A stretch of DNA of 64,000 nucleotides, taken from NCBI RefSeq assembly GCF_946151055.1, contig NZ_CAMGYZ010000001.1, forward strand, positions 186,001 through 250,000, read 5' to 3'. Source of the stretch: Bacillus sp. Marseille-Q3570 (lineage in GTDB: Bacteria; Bacillota; Bacilli; Bacillales; Fictibacillaceae). The stretch's first letter is position 1, and every line of letters begins with the position of its first letter. Of the stretch, positions 54,158 through 63,890 are shown in pieces. A model generated the notes under the pieces. The model was not told where the DNA came from, did no database searches, and worked only from the letters and a program-made list of their open reading frames with translations. Position numbers and translations under genes: made by a program.

Positions 54158-54206
54158 TGAAAGGCTGACCAGCGCAATCATACCGATGCCCGGTCAGCCT
54201 TTCTCT
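54158..54206. terminator. Bidirectional terminator
   Basis: AAAGGCTGACC and GGTCAGCCTTT arms around a 21-base loop; it serves the minus-strand gene at 54230-54631 and perhaps the plus-strand gene. Confidence 0.8.
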
Positions 54207-54229
54207 AATTCCAAAGTAAAATCGCATTA

Positions 54230-54631
54230 TTACACATTTTGTTCAGTAAATTCGTAACGACCTTCGTTCAGAATCTTTTTGACCATTTCTTGTATAGATC
54301 CAGCATCGACGTCATTGAATAATGCTGCAAATTGCTGTTCATCATTTATGTAGACACGGTGTCGTTTTACATAAGCTGGATTTGTCTTAAGAGCCAATAA
54401 GGCAACGATCTCCCGTAAATGGATGATCCGACCATCCATCTCAAAGAGTTCTTCTGTTTCAAAACTCGATAATTCCGAGATTTTCTCGTCGAAGTATCTT
54501 ACATACAAAACAGCTAATGTCTTTTCAGATTTGCCATCCCGGAAAGTCACTTCAGAGCGGTTGAAAAACTCCTCTGGGGAATTCGATTTTGACTTTTCAA
54601 GTTCTGTTCCAGTTATGGAAGTAATAATCAT
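54230..54631 (-). CDS. Unknown protein cotranscribed with scpAB
   Basis: A 133-aa soluble, acidic protein that I do not recognise. It has a strand-rich first half (DGKSEKTLAVLYVRYFDEKI, RIIHLREIVALLALK) and a helical second half (QEMVKKILNEGRYEFTEQNV). AAGGAGG lies at the end of scpB and the start follows the scpB stop by two bases, so it belongs to the scpAB operon. B. subtilis has a different protein (ypuI) after scpB, so this may be a lineage-specific partner or a passenger. Confidence 0.7.
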   Translation of the reverse strand: MIITSITGTELEKSKSNSPEEFFNRSEVTFRDGKSEKTLAVLYVRYFDEKISELSSFETEELFEMDGRIIHLREIVALLALKTNPAYVKRHRVYINDEQQFAALFNDVDAGSIQEMVKKILNEGRYEFTEQNV

Positions 54632-54633
54632 GT

Positions 54634-55233
54634 TTATTCCTCCTTATCATTAGATATCACAGATTCAAAATTCTCAAAGAACAAATCTGCTTCGTCTTCG
54701 ATGGAACCCTCCTCAAATTGTTCAGGTAATTTCGGCAAGTCCTCTTTCGACTTCAATCCAAAGTATTCAAGAAACTCTTTTGTCGTACCGTATAAAATCG
54801 CACGACCTGTTCCTTCTGCCCTACCGACTTCCTTAACCAGATGTTTAGCTGCAAGTGTCTGAAGCGGCTTTTCCGTTTTCACACCACGAATGTCCTCGAT
54901 TTCAGCACGTGTGATCGGTTGTTTGTATGCGACGATGGCAAGGGTTTCAAGAGCCGCCTGGGATAACGAACTGGTGGTAGGCGATTCAACAAACCTTTCA
55001 TAATAAGAAATATGTTTCGCTTTTGTCGTAAATTGATATGCTCCTGCAATTTCGACAATTTCAATTCCTCGGTCGTCAGCCTGGTAATCTCCAATCATTT
55101 CCTCTATGAGTCCCTCTGCTTCAGAAAGCTCGATTTGAAGAATATCAGCAGTCTGTTTCCCATCTAACCCCTCATCACCGACGACAAAAAGCAGACCTTC
55201 AATCACAGCTTTTTGCTCATTTCTTGTCGTCAA
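54634..55233 (-). CDS. scpB: Segregation and condensation protein ScpB
   Basis: A 199-aa protein with two winged-helix domains. ScpB, with ScpA and Smc, forms the condensin complex that compacts and separates chromosomes. Recognisable stretches are KAVIEGLLFVVGDEGL near the N-terminus and AALETLAIVAYKQPITRAEI. Its ATG lies within the end of scpA (overlap of four bases). Confidence 0.96.
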   Translation of the reverse strand: MTTRNEQKAVIEGLLFVVGDEGLDGKQTADILQIELSEAEGLIEEMIGDYQADDRGIEIVEIAGAYQFTTKAKHISYYERFVESPTTSSLSQAALETLAIVAYKQPITRAEIEDIRGVKTEKPLQTLAAKHLVKEVGRAEGTGRAILYGTTKEFLEYFGLKSKEDLPKLPEQFEEGSIEDEADLFFENFESVISNDKEE

Positions 55234-55988
55234 CTAATATCCTCCTCCATCAAGTGAATTGAAATTTCATTAAAGTTCTCATCTTGTTCGCAACGGATCT
55301 GTCGTGTTTTCATCAATTCAAGAACCGCCAGGAAAGTGACTACCATATGGTCTTTACTCGGATATGGAAAGAGACTTTGGAACGTTTGCCTGCCTTTTCG
55401 AAAACGGAGTTCAGTAACGATTTCTGACATACGTTTGTCAATTGGTATTTCCTGACGATCAATTTTCGTTGTCGGAGTTTTCTTCGTCTTCTTTTTATCA
55501 AATAGAGATTGGAACGCACCGACTAGATCATAGATCGTCATATTGGAAACAGGATTGACCGGTTCTTGTTTTGCCTCAAAATGATCAAGATTGCTTGGCG
55601 GTTTTGAAAAGGTCAGGCTCCTCTTACTCTCGTGTTCTCGTAGATAGGATGAAGCTTCTTTAAATTTACGATACTCAATAAGTCGGCGTACCAACTCATC
55701 CCTGGGATCCTCGTCCATCTCCATTTCGAGCTGGTGATCAAACTCATCTTCTTCATGTTTTGGGAGTAATGTTTTACTTTTGATTGCAATTAGCGTAGCA
55801 GCCATAACAAGGTATTCACTAGCGATATCCAGTTGGAGCTCCTGCATCGTATGTATATACTCTAAGTATTGTTCCGTAATCTTAGCGACTGGAATATCAT
55901 AAATATCGATCTCGTAACGGTTGATCAAATGAAGCAATAAATCAAGTGGTCCTTCAAATGTATCCAATCGTACGTTATATTGGGTCAT
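55230..55988 (-). CDS. scpA: Segregation and condensation protein ScpA
   Basis: A 252-aa kleisin that bridges Smc heads. It begins MTQYNVRLDTFEGPLDLLLH, the usual start; upstream in-frame GTG and ATG codons are less likely (GGTGGATGAC precedes 55988). The middle is charged and variable; the C-terminal winged helix contains VTELRFRKGRQTFQSLF. It is the first gene of the scpA-scpB operon and is transcribed away from the DUF309 gene. Confidence 0.96.
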   Translation of the reverse strand: MTQYNVRLDTFEGPLDLLLHLINRYEIDIYDIPVAKITEQYLEYIHTMQELQLDIASEYLVMAATLIAIKSKTLLPKHEEDEFDHQLEMEMDEDPRDELVRRLIEYRKFKEASSYLREHESKRSLTFSKPPSNLDHFEAKQEPVNPVSNMTIYDLVGAFQSLFDKKKTKKTPTTKIDRQEIPIDKRMSEIVTELRFRKGRQTFQSLFPYPSKDHMVVTFLAVLELMKTRQIRCEQDENFNEISIHLMEEDIS

Positions 55989-56233
55989 GTCATCCACCAT
56001 TTTCACATTCTAGTATGTAGGGATTCATACTTTATAAAACTCTGTATAAAACATATAGCTTTATAAGTATGAAATATGACGATATTATAGCATACAGCAG
56101 GGTCAGCCACAATTTGGTTTTACAAGCAATGTCTACGTAACCTTTACAATCAATAATCGGCTTTCTGAAGTGCTTTTTTGTCAGATTGTCATGTATGATA
56201 AACTTGAACTACTTTAATTGGAGGTATCTTTCC

Positions 56234-56761
56234 ATGTATCCAAAGCCATATGTAGATTTTTTAGTACATTTTCATGGACTCCGGGATTATTTTGAATGTC
56301 ATGAAATTTTAGAAGAACATTGGAAATCGATTCCGAATCCCGAGGCGAAAAAACATTGGGTCGGACTTATTCAAATAGCCGTATCTCTCTACCACCAACG
56401 AAGACAAAATTATTCAGGTGCTTTACGAATGATGAGAAGTGCTTTACACATCATCGAGACAGAAAAGAACGAAATCGAAGCACTTGGTTTAGACGCTAGC
56501 CAATTACAGGAACAAATCTCCAGAAGGGTTGAAGCTATTGAAAATAAACAACCTTATGAAAGCCTCAACTTGCCTATTAAAGACAAGAGCTTGATCACTT
56601 TATGTGAGGTAGAATGTAAGAATATCGGTTGCACATATGGTCTGCCAAGTGATTTGAAGAATGAATTTCTTCTCCATAAACATACACTTCGTGATCGCCA
56701 GGAAGTCATTGATGAACGATTAGCACAGAAAAATCTCAGAAAAAAGAAACGGGAAGGGTGA
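56234..56761 (+). CDS. ypuF: DUF309 protein (YpuF-like)
   Basis: A 175-aa helical protein with the DUF309 signature FHGLRDYFECHEILEEHWK (about residues 13-31) and HHQR-like LIQIAVSLYHQRRQNYSGAL. The conserved histidine and glutamate suggest a metal site. Function unknown. The start at 56234 has TTGGAGG upstream; a longer frame is rejected. It lies divergent to scpA and convergent to ribT, as ypuF does in B. subtilis. Confidence 0.85.
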   Translation: MYPKPYVDFLVHFHGLRDYFECHEILEEHWKSIPNPEAKKHWVGLIQIAVSLYHQRRQNYSGALRMMRSALHIIETEKNEIEALGLDASQLQEQISRRVEAIENKQPYESLNLPIKDKSLITLCEVECKNIGCTYGLPSDLKNEFLLHKHTLRDRQEVIDERLAQKNLRKKKREG

Positions 56762-56777
56762 TCCTTACCGTTTCTTT

Positions 56778-56779
<2 letters not shown>
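56744..56779. terminator. Convergent terminator between DUF309 gene and ribT
   Basis: AGAAACGGGAAGG and CCTTACCGTTTCT pair around GTGAT, with A and T runs on the two sides; it spans both stop codons. Confidence 0.75.
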
Positions 56780-57264
<485 letters not shown>

Positions 57265-57504
57265 CTTTCTCAGCCTCTCTTCTTAACAGACCTTGCCTAT
57301 TCCGACTCTGTTTCCAAAAGTGTTTGGAATCATATCAGGTTTCAGCAAAGCCTATCAGAAAAGTTCATGATGTCCAAAGTCATTTATATTATAGACGAAA
57401 TTTGATGACTTTGCTAATTTTGCTCTTCATTATGATTAAATTAACGAGTTTATTAATCTTTTTCCATACCTGGTATGATTTATTCAATGTACAGTTAAAA
57501 GTTT

Positions 57505-57975
57505 TTATTTATTGAAAGAACGACACAGATTACCCATTTCAATAGCTGATACAGCTGCTTCCCAGCCTTTATTGCCTGCTTTCGTACCTGCACGTTCTAC
57601 TGCTTGCTCAATCGAGTCAGTCGTCAGAACACCGAAGATGACAGGTGTCCCTGAATTCAATGAAAGGCTTGAAACTCCTTTTGCTACTTCATTACAGACA
57701 TAATCAAAATGTGGTGTAGAACCTCGAATTACAGTTCCTAAGGTAATAACTGCGTCATATTTGTCGGACTCGACCATCTTTTTTGCGATCAATGGAATTT
57801 CGAATGCACCTGGTACCCAAGCTACATCGATGTCTTGTTCATTGATACCATGTCGCTTCAAAGCGTCTTCTGCACCTGACAGCAGTTTACCTGTAATGAA
57901 TTCATTGAATCGTCCTACCACAATTCCTACTTTCAATCCTGTTCCAACTAAATTTCCTTCGAATGTTGTTCCCAT
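57505..57975 (-). CDS. ribH: 6,7-dimethyl-8-ribityllumazine synthase
   Basis: A 156-aa lumazine synthase that joins the butanone phosphate and ribitylaminouracil branches. Motifs are [13 protein letters not shown], the substrate loop [14 protein letters not shown] and [17 protein letters not shown]. It assembles as a 60-mer with RibE in Bacillus. It is the fourth gene of the rib operon (ribD-ribE-ribBA-ribH). The gap 57265-57504 to the small peptide gene is AT-rich without a clear gene. Confidence 0.97.
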   Translation of the reverse strand: MGTTFEGNLVGTGLKVGIVVGRFNEFITGKLLSGAEDALKRHGINEQDIDVAWVPGAFEIPLIAKKMVESDKYDAVITLGTVIRGSTPHFDYVCNEVAKGVSSLSLNSGTPVIFGVLTTDSIEQAVERAGTKAGNKGWEAAVSAIEMGNLCRSFNK

Positions 57976-58055
57976 TATTAGAGCCTCCTGGTTAGTTATT
58001 GAATGATATGGTGACCTATTCCACTAGCTTTAATTAGGTTGACCAACCCTACCAC

Positions 58056-59249
58056 TTAAAAGTGAAGCATATGACCCAATTTACTATGCTTTGTTCTTAA
58101 ATACCTCTCGTTTTCATCTCGATGTGGCATCTGGATCGGAACTCGATCGACGACTTCTAATCCATATCCGCTCAATCCTTTGATTTTACGAGGATTGTTG
58201 GTTAAAAGATTCATTTTCGTTATTCCGAGATCCCTTAGAATCTGAGCGCCAATTCCGTAATCCCGAAGATCAGGAGCAAAACCTAGTTTTTCATTTGCTT
58301 CGACTGTGTCCAATCCTTCTTCTTGAAGCTTATAAGCTTTCATTTTATTCAGCAGTCCGATCCCTCTGCCTTCTTGTCGCATGTAGAGCAGAACACCGCT
58401 CCCCTCCTCCTCAATCTGAGCAAGTGCTGCGTGGAGCTGCGGACCACAGTCACAGCGATAAGATCCGAATACATCACCCGTCAGACACTCTGAATGGACC
58501 CGGACCAGTGTCGGTTCATCTGGAATGATTTCACCTTTTACAAGTGCTACGTGTTCTTTTTGATCGAGAATGTTCGAATAACCGATGGCTCGGAATTCGC
58601 CAAATTCTGTAGGCATTTTGATCTCGATTTCTTTCTTCACAAGCTTATCTTTACGGTTTCGATACTGGATCAGATCTTTGATCGTAATCATCTTCAAATC
58701 ATAGTCATCCGCAATCTCACGAAGCTGGGGCACTCGTGCCATCGTACCGTCTTCATTCATGATTTCGCATATTACACCAGCAGGTTCAGCACCGGAAAGG
58801 CGAGCAAGATCGATCGCAGCTTCTGTATGCCCTGCTCTTCTTAAGACTCCTCCCTGTTTCGCAATTAAAGGAAAGACATGCCCCGGACGCTTGAAATCAG
58901 CAGGTACTGCATTCGGATCTAACAGTGCTTTCATCGTTGCTGCACGCTCTTGTGCTGAAATCCCCGTCGTAGCCGATTTATGATCTATACTAACTGTGAA
59001 CGCTGTCCCGTGGGGATCCGTATTTTGATTCACCATCGGATTAAGTTCCAATTTTTGAGCCATTTGTTCTGTAATCGGTGTACAAACCAGTCCTCGCCCA
59101 TGTGTAACCATGAAATTCACGATTTCTGGTGTCACCCGATCTGCCAGTGCAATGAAGTCCCCCTCATTCTCTCGGTCTTCGTCATCACAAACGATGACAA
59201 TTTTCCCTTGCATCAATTCGTATATCGCTTCTTCTATTGGATCGAACAT
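58056..59249 (-). CDS. ribBA: Bifunctional DHBP synthase / GTP cyclohydrolase II RibBA
   Basis: A 397-aa fusion. The N-terminal half (about 1-200) is 3,4-dihydroxy-2-butanone-4-phosphate synthase with [11 protein letters not shown] and HGRGLVC. The C-terminal half is GTP cyclohydrolase II with zinc cysteines in [17 protein letters not shown] and [12 protein letters not shown]. It feeds both branches of riboflavin synthesis (B. subtilis RibA). It lies between ribE and ribH. Confidence 0.97.
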   Translation of the reverse strand: MFDPIEEAIYELMQGKIVIVCDDEDRENEGDFIALADRVTPEIVNFMVTHGRGLVCTPITEQMAQKLELNPMVNQNTDPHGTAFTVSIDHKSATTGISAQERAATMKALLDPNAVPADFKRPGHVFPLIAKQGGVLRRAGHTEAAIDLARLSGAEPAGVICEIMNEDGTMARVPQLREIADDYDLKMITIKDLIQYRNRKDKLVKKEIEIKMPTEFGEFRAIGYSNILDQKEHVALVKGEIIPDEPTLVRVHSECLTGDVFGSYRCDCGPQLHAALAQIEEEGSGVLLYMRQEGRGIGLLNKMKAYKLQEEGLDTVEANEKLGFAPDLRDYGIGAQILRDLGITKMNLLTNNPRKIKGLSGYGLEVVDRVPIQMPHRDENERYLRTKHSKLGHMLHF

Positions 59250-59272
59250 TTGCCATCACCATCCTGTATTGA

Positions 59273-59920
59273 TCAGAATCCATGTTCTGTCAAAAATTCT
59301 TCAGTCAGCCTACCTGATTTCGTTTCGTTTGTTCTTTTTTGCAACAAGTTATCCATGTATTTTACGAGCATGTCACATTCGATATTTACGAGATCACCTA
59401 TATTTTTCTTTCCCAATACCGATTCTTCCACCGTATGTGGAATAAGCGAAAGGATAAACGTGGTCTCTGTGACACCGAAGATCGTGAGGCTAGTACCATC
59501 GACTGCCACGGAGCCTTTGTTCATGAAATAGGGTTGAAGTTCTTCAGGCGCTTTAATTTCATAATAAATCGCATTTTGTTTCCGTGTTTTATTGACGATT
59601 TCTCCAACACCATCGATATGTCCAGATACAAAATGACCCCCGAATCTCCCACTTGCAGCCATAGCACGCTCAAGGTTCACCCCATCACCTGAACCTGATG
59701 ATCTTAGGTTCGTATGCCGTAACGTTTCTGGCATCACATCGACTGTAAAAGATGTTGGTTCATAAGAAGTGACAGTCAAGCATATTCCGTTTACTGAAAT
59801 ACTGTCACCCAGATGAACATCCTGAAGGACCTTTTCAGCTTCGATATGAATGACATAACCATCCGCAGATTCTTTGACTGATTGTATTTTTCCAATTTCT
59901 TCAATAATTCCTGTAAACAT
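59273..59920 (-). CDS. ribE: Riboflavin synthase alpha chain
   Basis: A 215-aa protein made of two similar lumazine-binding domains (about 1-97 and 98-200); the N-terminus MFTGIIEEIGKIQSV and the later GHFVSGHIDGVGEI and SVAVDGTSLTI are typical. It dismutates lumazine to riboflavin. Its ATG overlaps the ribD stop (TAATG), so translation is coupled. Confidence 0.97.
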   Translation of the reverse strand: MFTGIIEEIGKIQSVKESADGYVIHIEAEKVLQDVHLGDSISVNGICLTVTSYEPTSFTVDVMPETLRHTNLRSSGSGDGVNLERAMAASGRFGGHFVSGHIDGVGEIVNKTRKQNAIYYEIKAPEELQPYFMNKGSVAVDGTSLTIFGVTETTFILSLIPHTVEESVLGKKNIGDLVNIECDMLVKYMDNLLQKRTNETKSGRLTEEFLTEHGF

Positions 59921-61011
59921 TAAGATCTCTCCTTCGGGATCGAAACGATTTTGAGGTCTTTCCCGATTTTTTCATAGGATACCATTTCGAGTTCCATAGC
60001 ATCAGAAATCCGTTCAATTCCTTCACCGCCTATGATCGATGGACTTGCTGCTCCGCCGATCAGCATTGGGGCAAGATAGGTTACCACTTGTTGAAACGCC
60101 TTTTCATTAATGAAGCTTGCATGGACCGTTCCACCGCCTTCTACAAAAAGGGAAGTGATTTTTTCTTCTGAAAGACGTTCCAGTACTGCAAGTATTGTTA
60201 TTTTCTCTTCATTCATCTTTAAAATTCGGATGTTATCATTTTGCATCGATTGAATTTCTGTTTCAGAAACTTGACTGCCTGTCACAACCCAAGTTTGTGC
60301 TTTTCTATCGTTCAAAACCTTGGATTGGGCAGGGATACGAAGATGAGTATCGAGAATTATACGGATCGGGTTCTTGCCCCCTGAAGGAAGTCTGGTTGTC
60401 AGAGATGGGTCATCCTTTATGATTGTATTGACTCCAACAAGGATCGCATCGTGTTCATGCCGATATCGATGCACATCCAGCCTCGCCTCCGCTCCAGTGA
60501 TCCATTTACTATGACCCGTTTTGGTCGCAATCTTCCCATCGATACTAGATGCCGATTTCAATGTAACGAAAGGCAGATTAGTCGTCATGTAATGGTTGAA
60601 GAATGGATTCAATTCAATTGCATGCTTTTCATTCAAGCCTACATGGACCTCAAGACCAGCATCCCTCAAGCGTTGTATGCCTCTTCCAGCAACTAAAGGA
60701 TTCGGGTCTGTCGTCGCTATATAAATGGTTTTTATTCCTCGTTCTATGACAAGATCAGCGCAAGGCGGGGTCTTCCCATGATGGCTGCAAGGCTCCAGTG
60801 TCACATACATTGTTGCACCTTTCGCTTTATCACCAGCCATTTGTAACGCGTGGACTTCTGCATGCCCTTCCCCTGCTTTCAAATGTGCACCTAATCCGAC
60901 CATCTCTCCCTTGTTGACGACCACAGCACCCACTCTGGGATTGGGAGCAGTCTGCCCGGCTGTGTGTTTAGCCATTTCAATAGCCAAATTCATATAACTG
61001 GCGTGTTCCAT
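59920..61011 (-). CDS. ribD: Bifunctional riboflavin deaminase/reductase RibD
   Basis: A 363-aa fusion. The N-terminal deaminase (about 1-145) has zinc ligands in GHAEVHALQ and LEPCSHHGKTPPC. The C-terminal reductase (about 150-363) has SIDGKIATKTGHSKWI and FVEGGGTVHASF. The start at 61011 has GAGGAGG; the longer frame to 61107 would start inside the riboswitch-controlled leader. It heads the rib operon behind the FMN riboswitch and its terminator. Confidence 0.97.
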   Translation of the reverse strand: MEHASYMNLAIEMAKHTAGQTAPNPRVGAVVVNKGEMVGLGAHLKAGEGHAEVHALQMAGDKAKGATMYVTLEPCSHHGKTPPCADLVIERGIKTIYIATTDPNPLVAGRGIQRLRDAGLEVHVGLNEKHAIELNPFFNHYMTTNLPFVTLKSASSIDGKIATKTGHSKWITGAEARLDVHRYRHEHDAILVGVNTIIKDDPSLTTRLPSGGKNPIRIILDTHLRIPAQSKVLNDRKAQTWVVTGSQVSETEIQSMQNDNIRILKMNEEKITILAVLERLSEEKITSLFVEGGGTVHASFINEKAFQQVVTYLAPMLIGGAASPSIIGGEGIERISDAMELEMVSYEKIGKDLKIVSIPKERS

Positions 61012-61082
61012 AGAACCTCCTCTTTCCTCATTGCCGATGGGATGACTTTTATTATAAAAACTGTTTTCGCAAACAATTATAA

Positions 61083-61127
61083 AAAAGAAAAACCCCGAAA
61101 GATGCAATTAAGCATGTTCGGGGTTTG
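61083..61127 (-). terminator. Riboswitch-controlled terminator of the rib operon
   Basis: AAACCCCGAA and TTCGGGGTTT arms (the minus strand) around a 17-base loop, then TTTTTCTTTTTT. The 5' arm is also complementary to TTCGGGGT in the 5' strand of the FMN aptamer (61457-61464), so the two pairings compete. Confidence 0.85.
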
Positions 61128-61159
61128 TGTGCATTAGAAATAAACCTCGCTTTTTTCAC

Positions 61160-61176
61160 ACTGAACGATTGTTCAG
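61160..61176. promoter_or_regulatory. Short palindrome in the rib leader
   Basis: CTGAAC-AATC-GTTCAG is a perfect inverted repeat in the 200-base segment between the FMN aptamer and the terminator. It may be an RNA stem of the expression platform or a protein-binding site. Confidence 0.35.
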
Positions 61177-61330
61177 AAAAAACGAGTAGAAATAGAAGCA
61201 GATGGATTGCTCTGTTCATAGAATCCGCACATTGTCCAGGATAACCAGTAATATCGAATGCCAAATTAAACCCAGGCACCCTGACGAATTCGGGTCGCTT
61301 TGAGATTCTCCTCTACTTTCCATTATGAAT

Positions 61331-61468
61331 TCCTTCTCCCATCCAGACTATACTGTCGGCTTCGGACTTGCACCGAATCCACCGTTACTGTGAGCAACGG
61401 GTCACGGACTGAAAAGCAAAATGACTTTATCACCGCCGGTTGGGAATTTCACCCTACCCCGAAGGAAA
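61331..61468 (-). promoter_or_regulatory. FMN riboswitch (RFN element)
   Basis: On the minus strand the aptamer has the classic conserved parts in order: CTTCGGGGTAGGGTGAAATT, CCCAACCGGCGGT, AGTCCGTGACCC, TGGATTCGGTGCAAGTCCG and AAGCCGACAGT, closing with TCTGGATGGGAGAAGGA. It senses FMN and lowers rib expression when FMN is abundant. It precedes ribD. Confidence 0.97.
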
Positions 61469-61565
61469 TATTTTTGATTGTACTTACATGTTACTCTTAA
61501 TTTTTCGGTTAAGCAAGAAAAAGGTGATATATGAACAAAAACGAAGAAATCGAGCCTATAAAGAA

Positions 61566-61655
61566 AACTTGGCAAAGCCAAGCCTTAGGCGCAGGCTGAG
61601 CTTTAGTTGCACTTATAGTGAAGAAAGTATTTTATACTTCCTTTAAATGTAAAAA
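61566..61655 (+). repeat. Family B repeat
   Basis: AAACTTGGCAAAGCCAAGCC, GCGCAGGCTGAGCTTTAG and the hairpin AGTGAAGAAAGTATTTTATA-CTTCC. It lies between the rib leader and the ppiB terminator. Confidence 0.75.
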
Positions 61656-61684
61656 GATCAACCCACAAGGAGTCGATCTTTTCA
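61650..61684 (-). terminator. Intrinsic terminator of ppiB
   Basis: AAAAGATC and GATCTTTT arms with partial inner pairing; nine bases after ppiB on the minus strand. Confidence 0.7.
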
Positions 61685-61692
61685 CTCTGTTT

Positions 61693-62127
61693 TTATTCTT
61701 CCCACACTTTGACTTCTTTCATTACATCGCCATTTTGTGTACGTAACACTGAATCCAGCCCTTCTGTCACCTGACCGAAAACTGTATGTACACCGTCTAA
61801 ATGCGGCTGGTTTTCATGAACGATGAAGAATTGGCTTCCACCTGTGTTTTTCCCTGCATGCGCCATCGATAATGCACCTGGCTTATGTTGATGTGGATTT
61901 CCTTCCGTCTCACAATCGATCGTGTACCCCGGACCGCCAGTTCCTGTTCCTTGTGGGCAGCCTCCTTGAGAGACGAAGCCAGGAATGACACGGTGGAAAG
62001 TAAGTCCATTATAGAATCCTTCATTTGCAAGTTTTTCAAAGTTCGCAACTGTATTAGGTGCTTCCTCAGGAAAAAAATCAATCAAGATTTTTTCGCCATT
62101 TTCAAATTCAATACTTCCTTTTTTCAT
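61693..62127 (-). CDS. ppiB: Peptidyl-prolyl cis-trans isomerase (cyclophilin)
   Basis: A 144-aa single-domain cyclophilin, cytoplasmic (no signal). Active-site motifs: [35 protein letters not shown] and [12 protein letters not shown]. It speeds proline isomerisation in protein folding. It stands between lysA and the rib cluster as in B. subtilis. Confidence 0.96.
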   Translation of the reverse strand: MKKGSIEFENGEKILIDFFPEEAPNTVANFEKLANEGFYNGLTFHRVIPGFVSQGGCPQGTGTGGPGYTIDCETEGNPHQHKPGALSMAHAGKNTGGSQFFIVHENQPHLDGVHTVFGQVTEGLDSVLRTQNGDVMKEVKVWEE

Positions 62128-62182
62128 TTTAAATCCTCCTCTACAACAAGTAGTTCCATTGTATGTCTTTTCTATAGAGAAG

Positions 62183-62213
62183 TAAAGGGAAACCCCTGTT
62201 GCGTACAGGGGTT
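62183..62213 (-). terminator. Intrinsic terminator of lysA
   Basis: AACCCCTG and CAGGGGTT arms around TACGCAA, then TCCCTTT on the minus strand; it overlaps the lysA stop. Confidence 0.75.
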
Positions 62214-63537
62214 ATGAGCTTGATACGAGTGTTTTTTTAAGTGGTCTATCGTGTTGTACCAAATCTTGATATGACTCTCTTTGGACGACTAGCTGCGCTT
62301 CTTCATTTTCCACGAAAACGACTGCAGGTCTAGGTAATCTATTGTAGTTGTTCGCCATTGCATAACCATATGCTCCCGTACAGAACATCGCTAAAATATC
62401 TCCCTGTGACGTTTTCGGAAGCTCGATGTCATGAATCAGCATATCTCCAGACTCACAGCATTTACCTGCAATCGAGACAGTCTGCATATTCTTCTGCTCC
62501 AGGCGGTTTGCAACGACAGCTTCATATTTTGCTTGATAAAGTGCCGGTCGAAGGTTATCTGTCATTCCACCATCGACCGCGACATAATTGCGGATACCTG
62601 GAATTCTTTTTTCCGATCCGATGGTATATAATGTCGTCCCTGCCTCACCAACCAACGAACGGCCCGGCTCGATCCAAATTTCCGGCATCTGGAGATCATG
62701 CTCCTCAACTTGCTTTTCAACTTCATCGATTAAAATGTCAAGGACATTTTCAATCGAAATCGACGTTTCATCTGAAGTATGAGCAATCCCGAACCCTCCG
62801 CCTAGATTGACGACTTCCGCATCAAAATCATTTGATCTTTTCCATTCTGAAAGTTGATCGAACACTTTTTGAACAGCCATTACGAAACCATCCGCCTCGA
62901 AAATCTGCGAACCGATGTGGCAATGTACACCGAGGACATCGAAATGATCTGAAGCAAGACACTCGAGTAATGCTTGATCTGCTTGTTTGCTTACAATATC
63001 AAAACCGAACTTGGAGTCTTCCTGCCCAGTCAGGATATAATCATGCGTATGGGCTTCAATACCAGGTGTTATCCTCAATAGGACAGGGATCACCTTGTTC
63101 ATCTCTTTTCCTACTTGCTTCAACAAATCCAATTCGTAAAAGTTATCGACAACGATGCAGCCTACTCCCTCTTTAACAGCCATCTGAAGTTCTTCAAGAG
63201 TCTTGTTGTTCCCGTGAAAATGAATCTTTTCAGTCGGAAAGCCTGCTTGAAGTGCGGTGTAGAGTTCACCGGCTGATACGACATCAAGATATAGACCTTC
63301 CTCATCCATCACCTGGACAATTGCGACACTCGAGAAAGCTTTACTTGCATAAGCAACCTTTGCTTCAACGTTCCTCTTTTTAAAAACTGATTGAAAAGCC
63401 CGTGCTTGATCCCTGATCTTCGCCACATCATATACATAAAGCGGTGTGCCGAATTCTTTTGCTAAATCAATCGTATCTACACCGCCGATTTCCAAATGTC
63501 CGTGTCCATTCATTTTTCCAGTTCCTAAAAATGCCAT
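62212..63537 (-). CDS. lysA: Diaminopimelate decarboxylase
   Basis: A 441-aa PLP enzyme that makes lysine from meso-diaminopimelate. The PLP lysine is in VAYASKAFSS (about 60). Other motifs are HGNNKTLEEL, GVHCHIGSQIF, VNLGGGFGI, EPGRSLVGEAG and the active-site cysteine in AGKCCESGD. It is controlled by the lysine riboswitch upstream and ends in a terminator. Confidence 0.97.
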   Translation of the reverse strand: MAFLGTGKMNGHGHLEIGGVDTIDLAKEFGTPLYVYDVAKIRDQARAFQSVFKKRNVEAKVAYASKAFSSVAIVQVMDEEGLYLDVVSAGELYTALQAGFPTEKIHFHGNNKTLEELQMAVKEGVGCIVVDNFYELDLLKQVGKEMNKVIPVLLRITPGIEAHTHDYILTGQEDSKFGFDIVSKQADQALLECLASDHFDVLGVHCHIGSQIFEADGFVMAVQKVFDQLSEWKRSNDFDAEVVNLGGGFGIAHTSDETSISIENVLDILIDEVEKQVEEHDLQMPEIWIEPGRSLVGEAGTTLYTIGSEKRIPGIRNYVAVDGGMTDNLRPALYQAKYEAVVANRLEQKNMQTVSIAGKCCESGDMLIHDIELPKTSQGDILAMFCTGAYGYAMANNYNRLPRPAVVFVENEEAQLVVQRESYQDLVQHDRPLKKTLVSSS

Positions 63538-63589
63538 TGATCATATTCTCCTCTCTCTATTTGGAGAGAGCGTATTAACTGATAAAAAT

Positions 63590-63632
63590 ACTAAAAACCA
63601 GCCTATGCAGTGGTACATAAAAACTGGTTTTC
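63590..63632 (-). terminator. Terminator of the lysine riboswitch
   Basis: AAAACCAG and CTGGTTTTT arms on the minus strand with partial inner pairing (TATG/GCATA), then TAGTATTTTT, between the aptamer and lysA. Confidence 0.7.
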
Positions 63633-63640
63633 AACCCGTA

Positions 63641-63818
63641 CCCTCATCAGTCGGAATAGCTCTCCACTACTTCAGTAGTGACAGTCCGTTACTTGTTCAG
63701 CAACGGCCCAGCAATCTTAATTGGGATTAAGTTTTGCTTCGGCAAATCGACCTTTCATTGTCCGTCATCGCCCCCCGGCTTTGAACAACTACTCATTCTC
63801 TCTGCGCCTCTACCCCAT
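63641..63818 (-). promoter_or_regulatory. Lysine riboswitch (L box)
   Basis: On the minus strand the L-box core elements appear in order: GGGTAGAGGCGCAGAGAG, GAGTAG, GATGACGGACAATGAAAGG, TTGCCGAAGC, TTGCTGGGCCGTTGCTGAAC, ACGGACTGTCACT and AGTGGAGAGCTATTCCGACT. It precedes lysA and its terminator, and lowers lysA expression in lysine. Confidence 0.95.
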
Positions 63819-63890
63819 TACGTTGAATGAGGCAATTATTAAATTAAAAACTACTTTAGCATAACTGACCGTTTGAATCAACACCTGATT

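Noticed and set aside
58980-59531. 183-codon plus-strand frame opposite ribBA and ribE
   Set aside because: Antisense shadow of two conserved enzymes; rich in cysteine, histidine and phenylalanine as expected of a shadow.
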